Below the pieces are notes generated by a model. It was not told the DNA's origin. It made no database searches and saw only the letters and a list, made by a program, of their open reading frames with translations. From positions 12,728,001 through 12,792,000 of the forward strand of contig NC_069368.1 in assembly GCF_021730395.1 (NCBI RefSeq): a stretch of DNA of 64,000 bases, written 5' to 3'. Position 1 is the stretch's first letter; each line of letters opens with the position of its first letter. This stretch comes from Mercenaria mercenaria (Eukaryota > Mollusca > Bivalvia > Venerida > Veneridae). Made by a program: the position numbers and the translations under genes. Of the stretch, positions 1-11,642 are shown piece after piece.

Positions 1-532
1 AGAAATAAAGGATTATCGTAGTTTACTTCAGTGACACAGTTTCTATTCAGCCTACTTGGCTAATTCTTTGGTTGACAAAGCACTCTACCACGTCATGTAA
101 CAAATTTGGTCACCTTTTTGTGACGCTTGGACGATACATTTACAAAAATGATTTAGGTGGAAGCCTCTGAATACATGTTTTTATATGGTATTATATAAAT
201 CCGACTTGAAGAAACTCGAACAATGCTGTAAATGCAAAAGAACACAATCAGTTCTGCCCAAAACTGCCACGGAGCTACTCTGCTGCCCGTAGGGACCGTC
301 AGAACAAAAAGACTTGAGAATCAGTAGTCCAAGGGTAAGGCGTCCGACTTCTCACCGGGCGTTCATTGGTTTAAATCCTGGGTTATAGGGTAATTTGACA
401 ATGAATTCCACAATTTTATGCAAGCAAATAATGCCCAGAACCCTTGAAGCAGTCATCAAACGCAGTAAGTTGTGAGAATTTTCACTTCAGCAATGTATAA
501 GAAACACGCTGATGTAAAATAAATAACAATGT
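1..532. other. Non-coding flank with a tRNA-like fragment
   Basis: I see no coding exon here. Around 340-400 there is a stretch resembling the head of a tRNA-derived SINE: an A-box-like GGGTAAGGCGTCC followed by a B-box-like GGTTTAAATCC. It has no intact cloverleaf and no clear body, so it is probably a decayed SINE head. Confidence 0.4.
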
Positions 533-953
533 GTGGTGGACGGATAGCTCAGTGGTTTGCACACTGGCCTTCCAATCCTGAGGTCGGGGGTTCGGTCCCC
601 GGTAGCTACTCAGGAATTTTCAGAAACGCTTTTCAGTGTTCCCACCCAACTAGAGGTGTACTGGTCAGGAACCCAGGCAATCCTTGCGTGTGTCAGTGCC
701 ATACGTTAAAGAACCAGGCTGTCTATTCGGAACGAGCTAGGCTAAGTTAGCCGGACAAGCCTTATCTGATTTCTGATCTCTCTGTCGTGGGGGCTTTGTC
801 TCACTCTGTCCCTCTGGTCAGATCGCTCTGTGTCTGTACTAGTAGAGGATGAATTATGCACCCTGTGTGGCTGCATTTGAACTATGTAAAGCGCCTTTGA
901 ACGTGAAATTGATCATGAAAAGGGCGCTATATAAATCTGGTATAATAATAACA
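533..953 (+). repeat. tRNA-derived SINE, full length
   Basis: The head reads as a tRNA-like promoter, with an A box (TAGCTCAGTGGTT, about 544-556) and a B box (GGTTCGGTCCC, about 589-599). It is followed by a roughly 300-base unrelated body. The 3' end has GGGCGCTATATAAATCTGG and a short ATAATAATAA tail, the layout of SINEs mobilised by a partner LINE. I cannot name the family. An open frame across it (529-750) is incidental. Confidence 0.75.
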
Positions 954-1464
954 GAAATCAAACAACCGCTTGACAGATCTCCACCAAACTTAGTTCTACA
1001 TACCTCCTTCAGAATAACTTAATTGGTTCCAAACCTCTGCACACATCGGTTTATATAAAGGCTTAAGATTATGAAAATCGCAAAGTTGCGGGTATTACCG
1101 AACGTATCAGCACTACCGAACACAACCGTTGGGTATTTCCGACCATTCTGGTATCACTGTGTTATACATACTCACAATTTCTTTATTTCATATCTTTTAA
1201 GATATATTCACATATTGAATAACTAACTAAACAAATGACACAAAAGTTACCCAAACCAAGCTCATTTAGAGTGATATCCGGTATATAGATCATAACGTTA
1301 GACGTTGGTTTGATGACCTCAGATACTTAGTTCTGCAGTGTACTTAATACTGCTTGTATCGCTACAAGCAACTGAAATTAGTGTTCATAAATAGACTCAT
1401 GTTCAAAAATACCCGACCGTGCTCTATGTCTTCACCGAATTTGGCGACATCAACTTGTTTCGTT
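954..1464. other. AT-rich spacer, no feature seen
   Basis: No coding frame, RNA gene or clear repeat was recognised between the SINE and the next tandem-repeat element. Confidence 0.5.
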
Positions 1465-2245
1465 TTTAGCTCAACTATCCGAAGAATAGTCTGAGCTATT
1501 CTACTCACTCTGGCGTCGGTGTCGGCGTGACTTCTTGGTTAAAGTTTTACATGCAAGTACGTATAGCTATCATTTAAAGCTTTGAAACTTATCTTTTTCT
1601 TTTTCTAGGTCAATTACCAACCTCACTGGTTTCAAGTCACATAACTCTGATATGTATTTTTGCCAAATTATGCACCCTTTTGGACTTAGAAAATCCCGGT
1701 TAAAGTTTTGCATGCAAGTGACTATCTCCAAAACTAATGTAGAGATTTAATTGCAACTTCACATTGGTCTTTGGGTTATAAAACTAGGTGATAGTACCAA
1801 GTCCTATAACTCTGGCATGCAATTTGTCCAAATTATGCGCCCTTTTGGACTTAGAAAGTACTGGTTAAAGTTTTGCGTGTAATTACGTATAGCTATTATT
1901 TAAAGGCATATAGCTTTGTAACTCATTATTTCTTTTTCTAGGTCAATAACCAACCTGACAGGATCAAGTCCCATAATTCTGGCATGTATTTTAAAGACAA
2001 ATTATGCCCCTTTTGAATTAGAAAATCCCGGTTAAAGTTTTGCATGCATGTTACTATTTCAAAAACTAATTATGCAAATATTGAATTGAAACTTCACATG
2101 TTTCTTCGGGATTAAAACTAGGTCATAACAACAAATTCCATTACTTTGTCATGTATTTTGCAAAACTTTGTCCCCTTTTAAAATTCAAACTTTCTGGTTA
2201 AAAGTTTGCATGCAAGTTATTTTCTCCAAAGCTAATATGGATACT
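1465..2245 (+). mobile_element. Non-autonomous Helitron-like element with about 160-bp tandem units
   Basis: The 5' end has TAGCTCAACTATCCGAAG and a nearby near-inverse copy (AATAGTCTGAGCTATTC), then a GGCGTCGGTGTCGGCG tract. Five diverged units each containing GGTTAAAGTTTTGCATGCAAGT-like sequence follow, at about 1537, 1697, 1861, 2029 and 2194. Internal tandem cores next to GGC/GTC-rich ends are the organisation known from bivalve pearl/Helitron-like elements. Exact ends and family are uncertain. Confidence 0.55.
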
Positions 2246-2849
2246 GGATTGAAAGTGGGTATCTAACATTAGGGTAAAATTCCTGTATCTGATGGTCCTG
2301 TATCTGGGACAACAATTCGAATAGTCGAGCATTGGCTGTCTTACGGACCGTTCTTGTTATATCACATAATAGAAAATCTTTGCGATTCGCAATCTTCAAT
2401 TGCAATTTTATCACATACATATCTGGTTAGCAACTGAGAACCATGCAAACAATTCATTTGTTTTAAAAATCTCATATAACATGATAGTTTCAAGTGACTT
2501 TGTCCTCAGACAAAATGTAGCTATGTTTCAATTACTAAGCTACTATGGCAAACAGACAAGTTGTTCACTACGTTTACCAGAAACTTTTGCTAAAGACATT
2601 CAATGTGAATACTAGAATAATCATAATAACAAAATGCTTTCAAGTCCTCGGGGGAGTATGTATGCTTCACATGACAAGAAAACGTATTTCCTCTTGGTTT
2701 CAGATTTTAGACCAAGATTAATGACAAACTTCATTGAGTTTTAAGTAAATTTCTTGCTATGCTAAACATGGATATTTTAAAATTCTAAATTGATTAAACA
2801 AACAAATACCTTTCATAACAATTTTTAATCAGGGATAACGCATGTTTTT
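2246..2849. other. AT-rich spacer, no feature seen
   Basis: Short open frames on both strands have no recognisable protein content. No repeat was identified. Confidence 0.45.
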
Positions 2850-2955
2850 TCGTGTTATAACGTCTGCAGAATACCGAGGGATTGGTTGGTGCCCGAGCCC
2901 GTAGGGCGAGGGTACCAACGTATCCCGAGGGATTCTGAAGATGTTATAACACGAA
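2850..2955. repeat. Inverted repeat (hairpin) with GC-rich loop
   Basis: The arms CGTGTTATAACGTCTGCAGA and its near-complement ending TGTTATAACACG enclose about 60 bases with a second inner palindrome (GCCCGAGCCCGTAGGGCGAGG). The structure parallels the hairpin at 22070-22205. It may be a foldback/MITE remnant. Confidence 0.6.
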
Positions 2956-4936
2956 ATAAACACGCGCTAACGCTATTCTAGCATAAAAATTAAAGAATAC
3001 ATTCTCCCTCAACGCCATTAGATTTCTATGAAATGCGCGGGAATATCTGAGTTGTTCATTCACGTTGACGCCATTTCCATTATCCGTTTTGAGGCCGTAA
3101 TACGCGTTTACGCTTTGCCACGGTTCGCGCATATATAAAATGGTGTTATAAAAGCACGTAAGCGCGAGAATCTATCTGTTAACACACGTTTTCTCCCTTC
3201 TTAAAACACCCGAAAAGTGACAAGAACAGCAGTTTTAAACTATAATGTGGAAAAGCAAACGAAAAATTAAATGTTTGCTACGTTATAAAAATCTTATCAA
3301 TAATATTTAATCACGTAAAATTTTTATTTATTCACTCACGTTTTGATTTTTTTATTTATTCAATCATTAACTAGTAGTGTGCGCATAGTTTTCAAATACA
3401 TTACGCAAGTGCGGACACTAAAGTAGAATGCTTCCTCTGTAACACTGATAAAGGATTAACTAATTTACTAGAACACCTTTTCTATAGTCTACAAGTGTAT
3501 TTCTTTCTTTTCATCACAATATTCGTTGCAGATAAATTCTTCTTTGACATTCACTGGACACTGAAATAGATTTCTCTCTCTCTTCCACGCACCGCACCCG
3601 CCCCCCCCCCCCCCCCCCCCCCCCCCACCCCCCACTTTCCTTTTATGATATCGTAAGATTGACAGTTACTTAGATATCCCCTTCAACATATCATGTGACC
3701 CGTTTTTTCTCATATTTCTCTGTAGCTGAAACTACATGTAAAAGAACAAAATTGATAAAACAATATCGGATCCAGTTTCATGCTCATGGAATGCATAAAT
3801 GCACATTGCATTGTTTATCTGTGTCTAATTACAATTGCCATTAATAAAACAAAGACAACGACAACTGAGCTAAATTTGAAGTTTAGACCCAGTCCATGAC
3901 CGCCTTTATTCCTTATAATCAGCGTTCACAGGATGTCAAGCTGTACCCAGTTGTTCGAAACCATCATCATATCAATACTTTTGTAACAGGTCAGATTTAT
4001 ACAAATAGTTTCTCTGGCTATTCTTGTTTCACTTGTTGTAATTCATGGGCGCCGCCATATTGTCTTCTCCGCCGAATGTATTTTACAACGAATCATTTCA
4101 TTGATTAATAATATTGTTTCAAGTATTTTCATTGGTTTGTGTTAGGTCCAATTATTAATTGTTTATACCTGTCATGTGACTATGCGCGGGAAATTTCATT
4201 TATATACCCGTGCATAGCATTTTGTTTGTTAGATAGGCTGTAGACCTACCGGGCAACCGGTACGTCACCGAAGCCTATAAGCGCTTCATTTATTTGATTG
4301 AGATCATTCTCACATAATACTTGCTGATAGCAAAACTCTAAAATTAAAACATAGATTAATTCTCTTTTTCTCTTTAGATTAATAATTAAAATTCTACTTT
4401 CATTCTTTAAGTTTCTTTGTTTATCTAAATTAAATAAATTCTGAATGAAATAGATTTATATAGATTAATTCTATAAATAAAATTGTAGCACTAAGTTGTT
4501 GACTCTTGTCTTCATTATAGTGTAGAGAAATTCCCAAGAAATATATCGGCCATATAGATTTATAAATCAGTTCTACCACATACGATCACCCATATTAGAA
4601 ATTTTACACAAAGATCTATTCCCCAGCTGAGGTTCGAGTCAGTCCAACTAGAGCCTGGTACACTTTACTCGACGTCAAACCATTATAATGCACCGTGATT
4701 TTAGTCAGAACTGTCGCATGTTGTCTTCGTTAATCCAATGCGATTCGGATTTCGGCTATTTATAATCCATTTATGATTTCAACTGATTTATACAAAAAGA
4801 CAACAAGATGAAAATGGTCAATGACATATTTGAATTTTAAATCTGTGAGCATTGTCTATGTCTGGCATTGTGGGCAAGCCAGGCACTTTTGTACAGCCAG
4901 CAATAATGTTCAGGCATCTTTTACACAGAAGTTACT
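2956..4936. other. AT-rich intergenic DNA with poly-C tract
   Basis: No exon was recognised. A homopolymeric C tract interrupted once by A lies at about 3600-3633. The rest is AT-rich with scattered stop codons in all frames. If the minus-strand PPPY exon is real, its 3' UTR would lie in the upper part of this interval. Confidence 0.5.
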
Positions 4937-5115
4937 TCAATGTTGCCCCTGACTACTCATGCCCGTCGGTAACGGTGGTGGCTGTTCTCCCTCATACAGA
5001 TTACGATAAGGCGGTGGATATTCCGCCGGCGGTGCTGTGGGCTGCTGAATATATGTTGGTTGTTGACGATAAACCCCTAGATTTTGTGGGTATGGGACGG
5101 TGGTGATTGCTGCAG
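4937..5115 (-). CDS. Putative terminal exon: proline-rich PPPY cytoplasmic tail
   Basis: On the minus strand a TTTTCAG acceptor precedes an open frame of 58 codons ending in TGA at 4937-4939. The peptide is rich in Pro, Gln and Tyr, with PTAPPAEYPPPYRNLYEGE and QPPPLPTG. The PPPY is a canonical WW-domain ligand, as found in the tails of small single-pass membrane proteins such as Shisa, CYYR1 or WBP1 relatives. The opposite strand has an open frame over the same DNA (4852-5106) with no recognisable content, so I prefer the minus strand. I could not find the membrane and Cys-rich exons that such a protein would need. It could be a lone pseudo-exon. The specific family is inference. Confidence 0.45.
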
Positions 5116-6084
5116 CTGAAAATCAGATTTAGTGATATAATATTGCTTAGACGTTGTTCTGCCTAAAAACAAACTTAAACTATACAATTTGTGTTTAAAT
5201 AAATCAGTACAAAGGTATGAACCTGTGGTAACGACAGTCATAAATATGTACGGATCTCAAAGCTTACAAAATTTAGAAAACACTTTAGACAGTTAGCGAA
5301 CTAGGCAAAGGGACCTGCGAAACAAAGCCGCTTGCATTGCTTAGTACAATTTGGTATCATATCATTGTCTCTTCTTTTCTTAACCAGGGACGAATTATCA
5401 CGCTCAAAAATCCATTTTTAATTTTTTTGTGAAGCCTCAGAATGGGTTATTATTTTTTTCTCAGTCTTCAAGTGAAGTTATGAATAATTTTCATTTTCAA
5501 CATTAATTATTTGATGAAATGTTTATCTGTTTTACATTAAGTTTACTGTAATATGAACTTAAATGTTCACTACATTAATCATTAAGCAAACTGAGGCCCC
5601 TACAGGTTCATTTTAATATTTGAAATTTTTAATAAGTAACGCATAAATTACAAATATATTGTTTTACACTTTTTAGGCTACTTTTTTTTTATAAATTCTC
5701 CACGACAGTGAGGTGGGCTATTTTAAGGTTCAGGTAAGTGACAGGCATTCTACTATTCATAGAAATAATAGAAGCATTAAAGGGGACACTTTACTATAGA
5801 ATAATTGATAAATTTTTACAGTGCGCCGAAGGTTTGGCTAAAAAACTTCTTTTGTTTTATGGAGTAAACCATAAAATGTACAAGCATATTTCTTCAGCAA
5901 TTACATATGGTATGTAGTTATTTTTACCAAAGAAAGGTTATGTTGTGGCTCAAAAGAGGTTTATATTCAAATTAACATGTGGTAATCAATTTACAGACAA
6001 ATTGTAGAAATATATTTCAAATTAGTATATAACGATTAATGATTAACCATTTTATATGTATTCATAACTTTATCATGACATCAA
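5116..6084. other. AT-rich spacer, no feature seen
   Basis: No exon or repeat was recognised. This would be intron if the 4937-5115 exon belongs to a longer minus-strand gene. Confidence 0.4.
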
Positions 6085-6425
6085 GAGTTCTAACTGACCA
6101 GTCAGAAGGCTGCATTTTTAAGTACCTGCCAGCTTCCACTTGGGTAAAACGAGGTGTTTTTACGATGAACATATAGTGACTTTAGAAGTAAATATCACAT
6201 TATTTCAGAAGTTAAATTAGATTTTTGACTGTACATGCCCCAGGTTATGCAACAAACTACAAAACTGCAAAGTTTCATTGAAATATTATATGGATTTAAT
6301 GGTTTGGTTTTAGTTTAAAGTTTGAGATTTTACACAAGGAGTCTATGATAAAGTCCGAGTAAAATGTAATCATTACCCAAGTGAAATTAGTACCATGTCT
6401 CGGACATGTTAAAATTGTGAATCTC
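6085..6425. repeat. Dispersed repeat, copy 1 (related to 61028-61375)
   Basis: About 340 bases align by eye with 61028-61375 in the same orientation. Shared blocks include GAACATATAGTGACTTTAGA, TTTCATTGAAATATTATAT, GAGTCTATGATAAAGTCCGA and TTACCCAAGTGAAATTAGTA. No open frame or terminal inverted repeat was seen, so it is an unclassified interspersed repeat. Confidence 0.7.
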
Positions 6426-9400
6426 TGTAATAGCATGTAAGGGGTGCTATAGTATGAATATTGTTCAAAGTCAAAAGTAATCCTAAATGTGTCCCCTCTT
6501 GATAAAGCAAGTCTCAATTCATGAACTGTACAACCTCATCTTTTTTATTTCAAGTGCAGCAATCCGATCAAACAATTCAGCAAGTCAGAGATACGACAAA
6601 GTTACTTATAAAACCAAATTGGATATGTAATTTGGTATCAGGTGAGTGGTGGAAAATAACATTTGTTATTCGAAGGGGTGTTCAATGAAAATTTACCGAC
6701 TGAATAGCGAACATTGCAGACCATGATCAGCCTGGTCGCAAAGGCAGAATTACTTGCCGTCGGCAGGCTAAAGGTTATCATGTTCACATCCTTGCAAATA
6801 CTGTTTGAGGGTGGTACGTTCTTTGAATGTGGCTTTTTTAAATTAGATATTCATCCTTGCGGTTTTTGGTTGCGGGTTTACCCCGCTATCAAAGTTACAA
6901 GTGTATTTGTGACAATCATATAGAATCTTTATTTTATTCCAAATCACATCCAAAGGATGTTCATGTGCTACACAAAATAGTCCCATTCATGAACAATGCG
7001 GATGAATTATCAATGAACAAGCAGTTCTGATTCAACCTGTATCCATTCACACTGACCATTTAGATTATATAAGATCTGTCAACGATAAGGTTCTCAAGCC
7101 TACGGTTACATCACAAGCTAGGTCAGGCAGAGTTCGTCATAGTTATGATACACATTTGTATTTGTTCCCATTCATGTATATTTATAGATTGTCATTTAAA
7201 CAGAAAATAAACTTTCTACCAAAACCCGCAACCACCAGACGTCTCAAGGCTTTGATTTATATTTTTGATAAATCTGATATGTGTTTAAATGCATGGCATA
7301 CCAACTTTGTTTTTCAAAATATTTTCCTTCTTTGTGCTAGCTAGATAATATATTACATTTATTGATTTTGGCATACCCCACCCTCACCCCATTTCAATAT
7401 TTTTGTGGTATATATTGTTCTTTGACTAAATATAAACCTAATAAATAGGAACAAAGTAATATTTAGATTTGATACTGTGTTTTTCTTGACAGATTTAAGG
7501 TTAAAGGTCAGTAATTCAAATCCTTCTTTGTTTCATATAAAAAACAACAACTTCATGTCGTCTTTACGTATCTTTAGAGAACATCACTTTTTCCTACACC
7601 AATTTTTCATGAAAGTTCTATCACAAACTAACGAAAAAATGAAAAGAAAATAGGGGGTTGAATAGTTCCTAGTGAAATGCCAGTCAGTTGTGGTCTGCTA
7701 CCCTAAAAATGGCGCATATTTGCTCTCGTCCGCGCAATAAACACCTACTTCCGGTTTCGATCTGCAAAACTTGCCATGTGGGTTGTATGAACATGAAAAC
7801 CGTCCCAATTCATGCAGAATGTATTCTAGTAGCGAAAAAGTGTGATAAAAGCACTCGTTCTACACGAATTTGCGCAGAAAATGGGAAAATTAGGATCTAT
7901 TTATTATGGACTTCTTTCGACTACACCACGGAAGCACATTTTCGACCGAATTACTGACCTTATTCCTTAACAGTCTTTCTTATTTAGTAATATTTTCATA
8001 TCTAACTCTTTCTAAACTAAGATCACGGTTATCTAAAATATTAAGATATTCTTCATGCTCAACTTTTGTTTTGATGCATTTATTACCAGAATTCGGGCTG
8101 GTTTACATTCTTCTTTGTTTTCATCGTTTCTGCTACAATTTATCTATGACTGAATTAACAATTACAGACATCTCTACATTAAAACTCTTACTCGTTGCAT
8201 GATCAGATGAAGGACTATGAATGGTCTTTTTCGAAGCGTCTGATAAGTTTGTTATAGACACATTGATTGGCGTAGTGCTTATACGAATAGACCAATGCAA
8301 CACAGTCTGACAAACTGTTGTAAAGTATTATGGTCACAATACTATAAATAGTTTTCCCTATATATTCTATATAAAACTGACATTTTATTAACGATTTACC
8401 AAACATAGCTAGACCCATTTCAGAAAACAAATTCTTACCTCATTTTAAAGAGTTATGATAAAACTGATATAAAATGAAGAGAAAAGTAGGTGTCATGTAT
8501 CTTCTAAGAGAGATTTCTCTTGTCACATTTACTTACTGTAAAATCACACCAAAAGCACATTGATTTGGCCTGGAAGTAATACTCGTACTAAAATTAAGTT
8601 TCACTTCACCAAATACATCCACCTCTCCAATTTTCCCTATCAAAATCTCAAAAATACATCCACAATGACATTTAACAGAAACTAGCTTAAATTTAGACCT
8701 CTGTTGCTATGCCAAGTGAAAAATTAGTTTTCAAAAGCCTGGCAGTCGTTATGCGACTAGACCAGATGGTTCCCACACTGGTTCCTCTATATTAGTTAGT
8801 CCTTATTAATTACACTGTTTGTTTGTGACAGCGTGTATCCCATATTGGCCGGTCACCAACAAGCTTTGTAAACGATTTTATCTTGCCGACTACCTTTTTT
8901 AGCCTATTTTAACGCTATAATTGAGACATAATTTTTTTGTATATTGACCAACAGAAATGCAAGAAACTTGAAGGAGGCGAGATGAAATAAAATGTACGCA
9001 GTTTTGATTTATCATAATAATGTAGTATGTCCGCATAATTATGAAAGGTATCCAACTGACGCATTACTTAATGATAAAGACGTCCTCACATCGAAACTGG
9101 TACTTTCTTATCAAGAATTAGCTTTTCAGCCACGCGCGTTTGTTTATTGTTCCTTCTCTTGTCCCTTCTCTTGAGAAGGATTCGGCGATATATGACAATT
9201 TTGTGTCGATTCGCCGTAAAATCCAACTCACTCACTCTCTTGAGAAGGAACACTTATTGTTGACATTTCACTCTCCACTGAGCAGGTAATGAATACCAGG
9301 GTGTTGTCAAAGGCATCCGACTACCAGTTGTGCGCCGCCAACTTGGAGTCATGCATATACATTTTGAATAGCCTCCATGGCAATGTTTGTTCATGCGTCT

Positions 9401-10001
9401 TAACAACAATCTATTGTGAAATGCTAGTTTAGAGTATTAACCCATGCTTTGAATATTTGTGCCTGGACTAGCCATAATTAAACTGAAAATAGACTCCCGC
9501 CAAGTAAATGAAATAGTCGCCGGTACCGTGGTGATTGTTATCTTCAGATTTATCAATGCAATTGGCAAATGCTTTCTTTTATTTATTTTATGTCAAATTC
9601 GTTTTCCTACGTTTCGTTAATGCGCATTCTCATCCATGAGAGGTTCGTCAAAATCACGAGACCAGGAGACCATATTAGAGATCTAGCATGCGATAATGTA
9701 AATGCTCAGCTTGAATATAAGCTTATTTGTAGCTATACCTATATGGGCGGCACCTTCAGACGGTTGTAGGAAGATAGTTCATGATATATGTGTTTATTTT
9801 TTGTGTCTCTATATATGCAGCTATATATGGACGCATTAATCACGTGACAAAATATCCGGGAAGCCTACTTCTAAAATTTTAACATTGTGGTCAGCATGAT
9901 GTTAACGTTAGATTTTCTTAAAGGACAGAACACTGCATATGCGATAGAAGAGACTTTTGCTAAAGTCTAAAGTAAACATGCTAGAGACAGGTATTGCTTA
10001 C
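6426..10001. other. Intergenic DNA, few features
   Basis: No protein homology was recognised in either strand. A MITE fragment at about 6700-6780 (GACCATGATCAGCCTGGTCG, then AAAGGCAGAATTACTTGCCG) is related to the elements at 40131 and 61655. A short inverted repeat built on CCTTCTCTTG and CTCTTGAGAAGGAA lies at about 9150-9250. Longer open frames at 7688-7957 and 7906-8202 have no family signature and I treat them as chance. Confidence 0.4.
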
Positions 10002-10063
10002 CATCGATGCCAGAGGTAGACGATGAGCCATAGCCAAAATACAGATAAATCGTGAAATGACAT
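10002..10063 (-). CDS. Possible first exon encoding a signal peptide
   Basis: The minus-strand ATG at 10063 opens 20 codons reading MSFHDLSVFWLWLIVYLWHR and meets a good donor (GATG then GTAAGC). The hydrophobic run looks like a signal peptide or anchor. It could start the gene ending in the PPPY exon at 4937-5115, but no connecting exons were found, so this is a weak call. Confidence 0.2.
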
Positions 10064-11177
10064 ATAAATAAACTGTTGTATTAAGGAGGCATGGAGGGTA
10101 TCGCACATTTCATTACGTTTCAAGAACAGACCAAGTCTGCTATTATTTTTGCATGGTTGTGTTCTTACTTCCACAGGATCTTGTTACAGACTTTACTTAC
10201 ATTTTACAGATGTCCATATGTTTGCGCCCCTATTTTCCCTAAAAAAATTCTACGTGAGTTTGAGAAAAACCCACGTTTGGATACTTATGTGTGCTTAGGC
10301 TTAAAGACCAAATGCACGTTTCAACATCACGAAACATTTCTGTTTGAAGTATATTCTTTGCAAAACAAGTATAGAAAATATAAGACTTGAGAATCGTCAA
10401 TTATTTCATTGCCACGACGAGCTCGTAAGAAAATGGTCAAGTAAGGAAATAAAGAAATAACGGTCGCCGCTATAAAAAATGAGAGTGCATCTTCCCCACG
10501 GTCCGGTTTAATCAAAAATAAAGGTTCGGGTAACGTTCTCTGTTTAAGAAGTAAAACCACCAATCGGACCAGGTCAACACAAAGTACTTGACCAGTTTCT
10601 TATTAAAGAGCACACATAAATACTTCAGATTGCATCAACCATCTTCCTGTACAGATTAGACGTATATGTTTATATCAAAAAGTATATATAAAGAAGATAT
10701 TTGTTTGTTTCGATGTGGGACTGGGGTGTCTTTCGCGAGCGAGCACCAGGTGCGGTATTTTTACAAGTTGCATAGCTACGAATGGTGATGTGGGATATGG
10801 TGTTCGCGAGTAGAGATATTTTGCCACTGTCATTATTTTGTTACTGTATGTTGTTGTTACCAGATGCTCTTAAAGGGCCTTGACTTTATCAACAAAAAAA
10901 ACTTTTTAAAAACTGAAACTTGTTTAATAAACCTACGGTCTTCCAATACACGTAATTACACGTATGTTTTGAAAACGTGCACCCGAACTCTGTCATTCAA
11001 AATTACATTGCTGATTGTCTCTGTCCGGTAATCCAGGCTGAAAGTTCATCTGTCACTTAAGCAAATATAGTTTTCCAACAAATTACTGTTCTTCAATTCC
11101 CGTCTGAAACACGAAATAAACTAAATTTATGTATGTGAGTCAGAATCCGTTCTTAAAACATTCAAGATGTAAATTGA
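10064..11177. other. Downstream region of the receptor gene
   Basis: This interval probably contains the 3' UTR of the minus-strand receptor gene. An ATTAAA hexamer on the minus strand (10923-10928) is about 250 bases past its stop codon and is a candidate poly(A) signal. No other gene was seen; short overlapping frames at 10091-10390 and 10327-10563 have no family features. Confidence 0.4.
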
Positions 11178-11642
11178 TCAATGCTCACTCATTATCTTCA
11201 CCATCATGATGACCGTCGCAATCAACTGAAAGGTAAAAAATAGGATCATAACAACCCTATCGATCACTCGGGCCAGTTGTTGCCACTCTTCAGCCACTTC
11301 ATCACACTGCTTTTGACTATTCAGGTAATCATGAATTGACTCTATGCACTCTAGCTGCAGTTTCATTAGCCTTATCTCCTCTGACCGCTCATCTCCGGCA
11401 GTAATCGGGCTCTTTCGGAAGTTCGCGACGAATCCTTTCGGTACGTTAGGGGAACTGAAATGTTCACACAATTCTTCTTCGGCAATCATCGATTTCTTCC
11501 GGTTGTCTTTGGTTGACGAGTGTCTTCTTGGGATGGTAGGGGAAACGAAAAGGTTGCATAGCTTAACATCATCTCCCGACAAGTTTGATTCCATATCTGT
11601 TAGTTCCATTTTGTCCGAAAATATATCGGAAGCATTTACCTT
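11178..11642 (-). CDS. nAChR last exon: cytoplasmic loop, MA helix, TM4
   Basis: It encodes about 120 residues of Ser-rich variable loop, with basic/Ser motifs such as PRRHSS and FRKSPIT that are possible kinase sites. The MA helix follows (VAEEWQQLARVIDRVV), then TM4 and a six-residue end ending SEH. TGA is at 11178-11180. Confidence 0.93.
   Translation of the reverse strand, partial: KVNASDIFSDKMELTDMESNLSGDDVKLCNLFVSPTIPRRHSSTKDNRKKSMIAEEELCEHFSSPNVPKGFVANFRKSPITAGDERSEEIRLMKLQLECIESIHDYLNSQKQCDEVAEEWQQLARVIDRVVMILFFTFQLIATVIMMVKIMSEH

Noticed and set aside
533-610. Functional tRNA gene
   Set aside because: The A and B boxes are present, but the sequence runs straight into a SINE body with a microsatellite tail, and the cloverleaf pairing is poor.
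529-750. 73-codon open frame at the SINE
   Set aside because: It lies across the tRNA-like head and body of a SINE and has no protein features.
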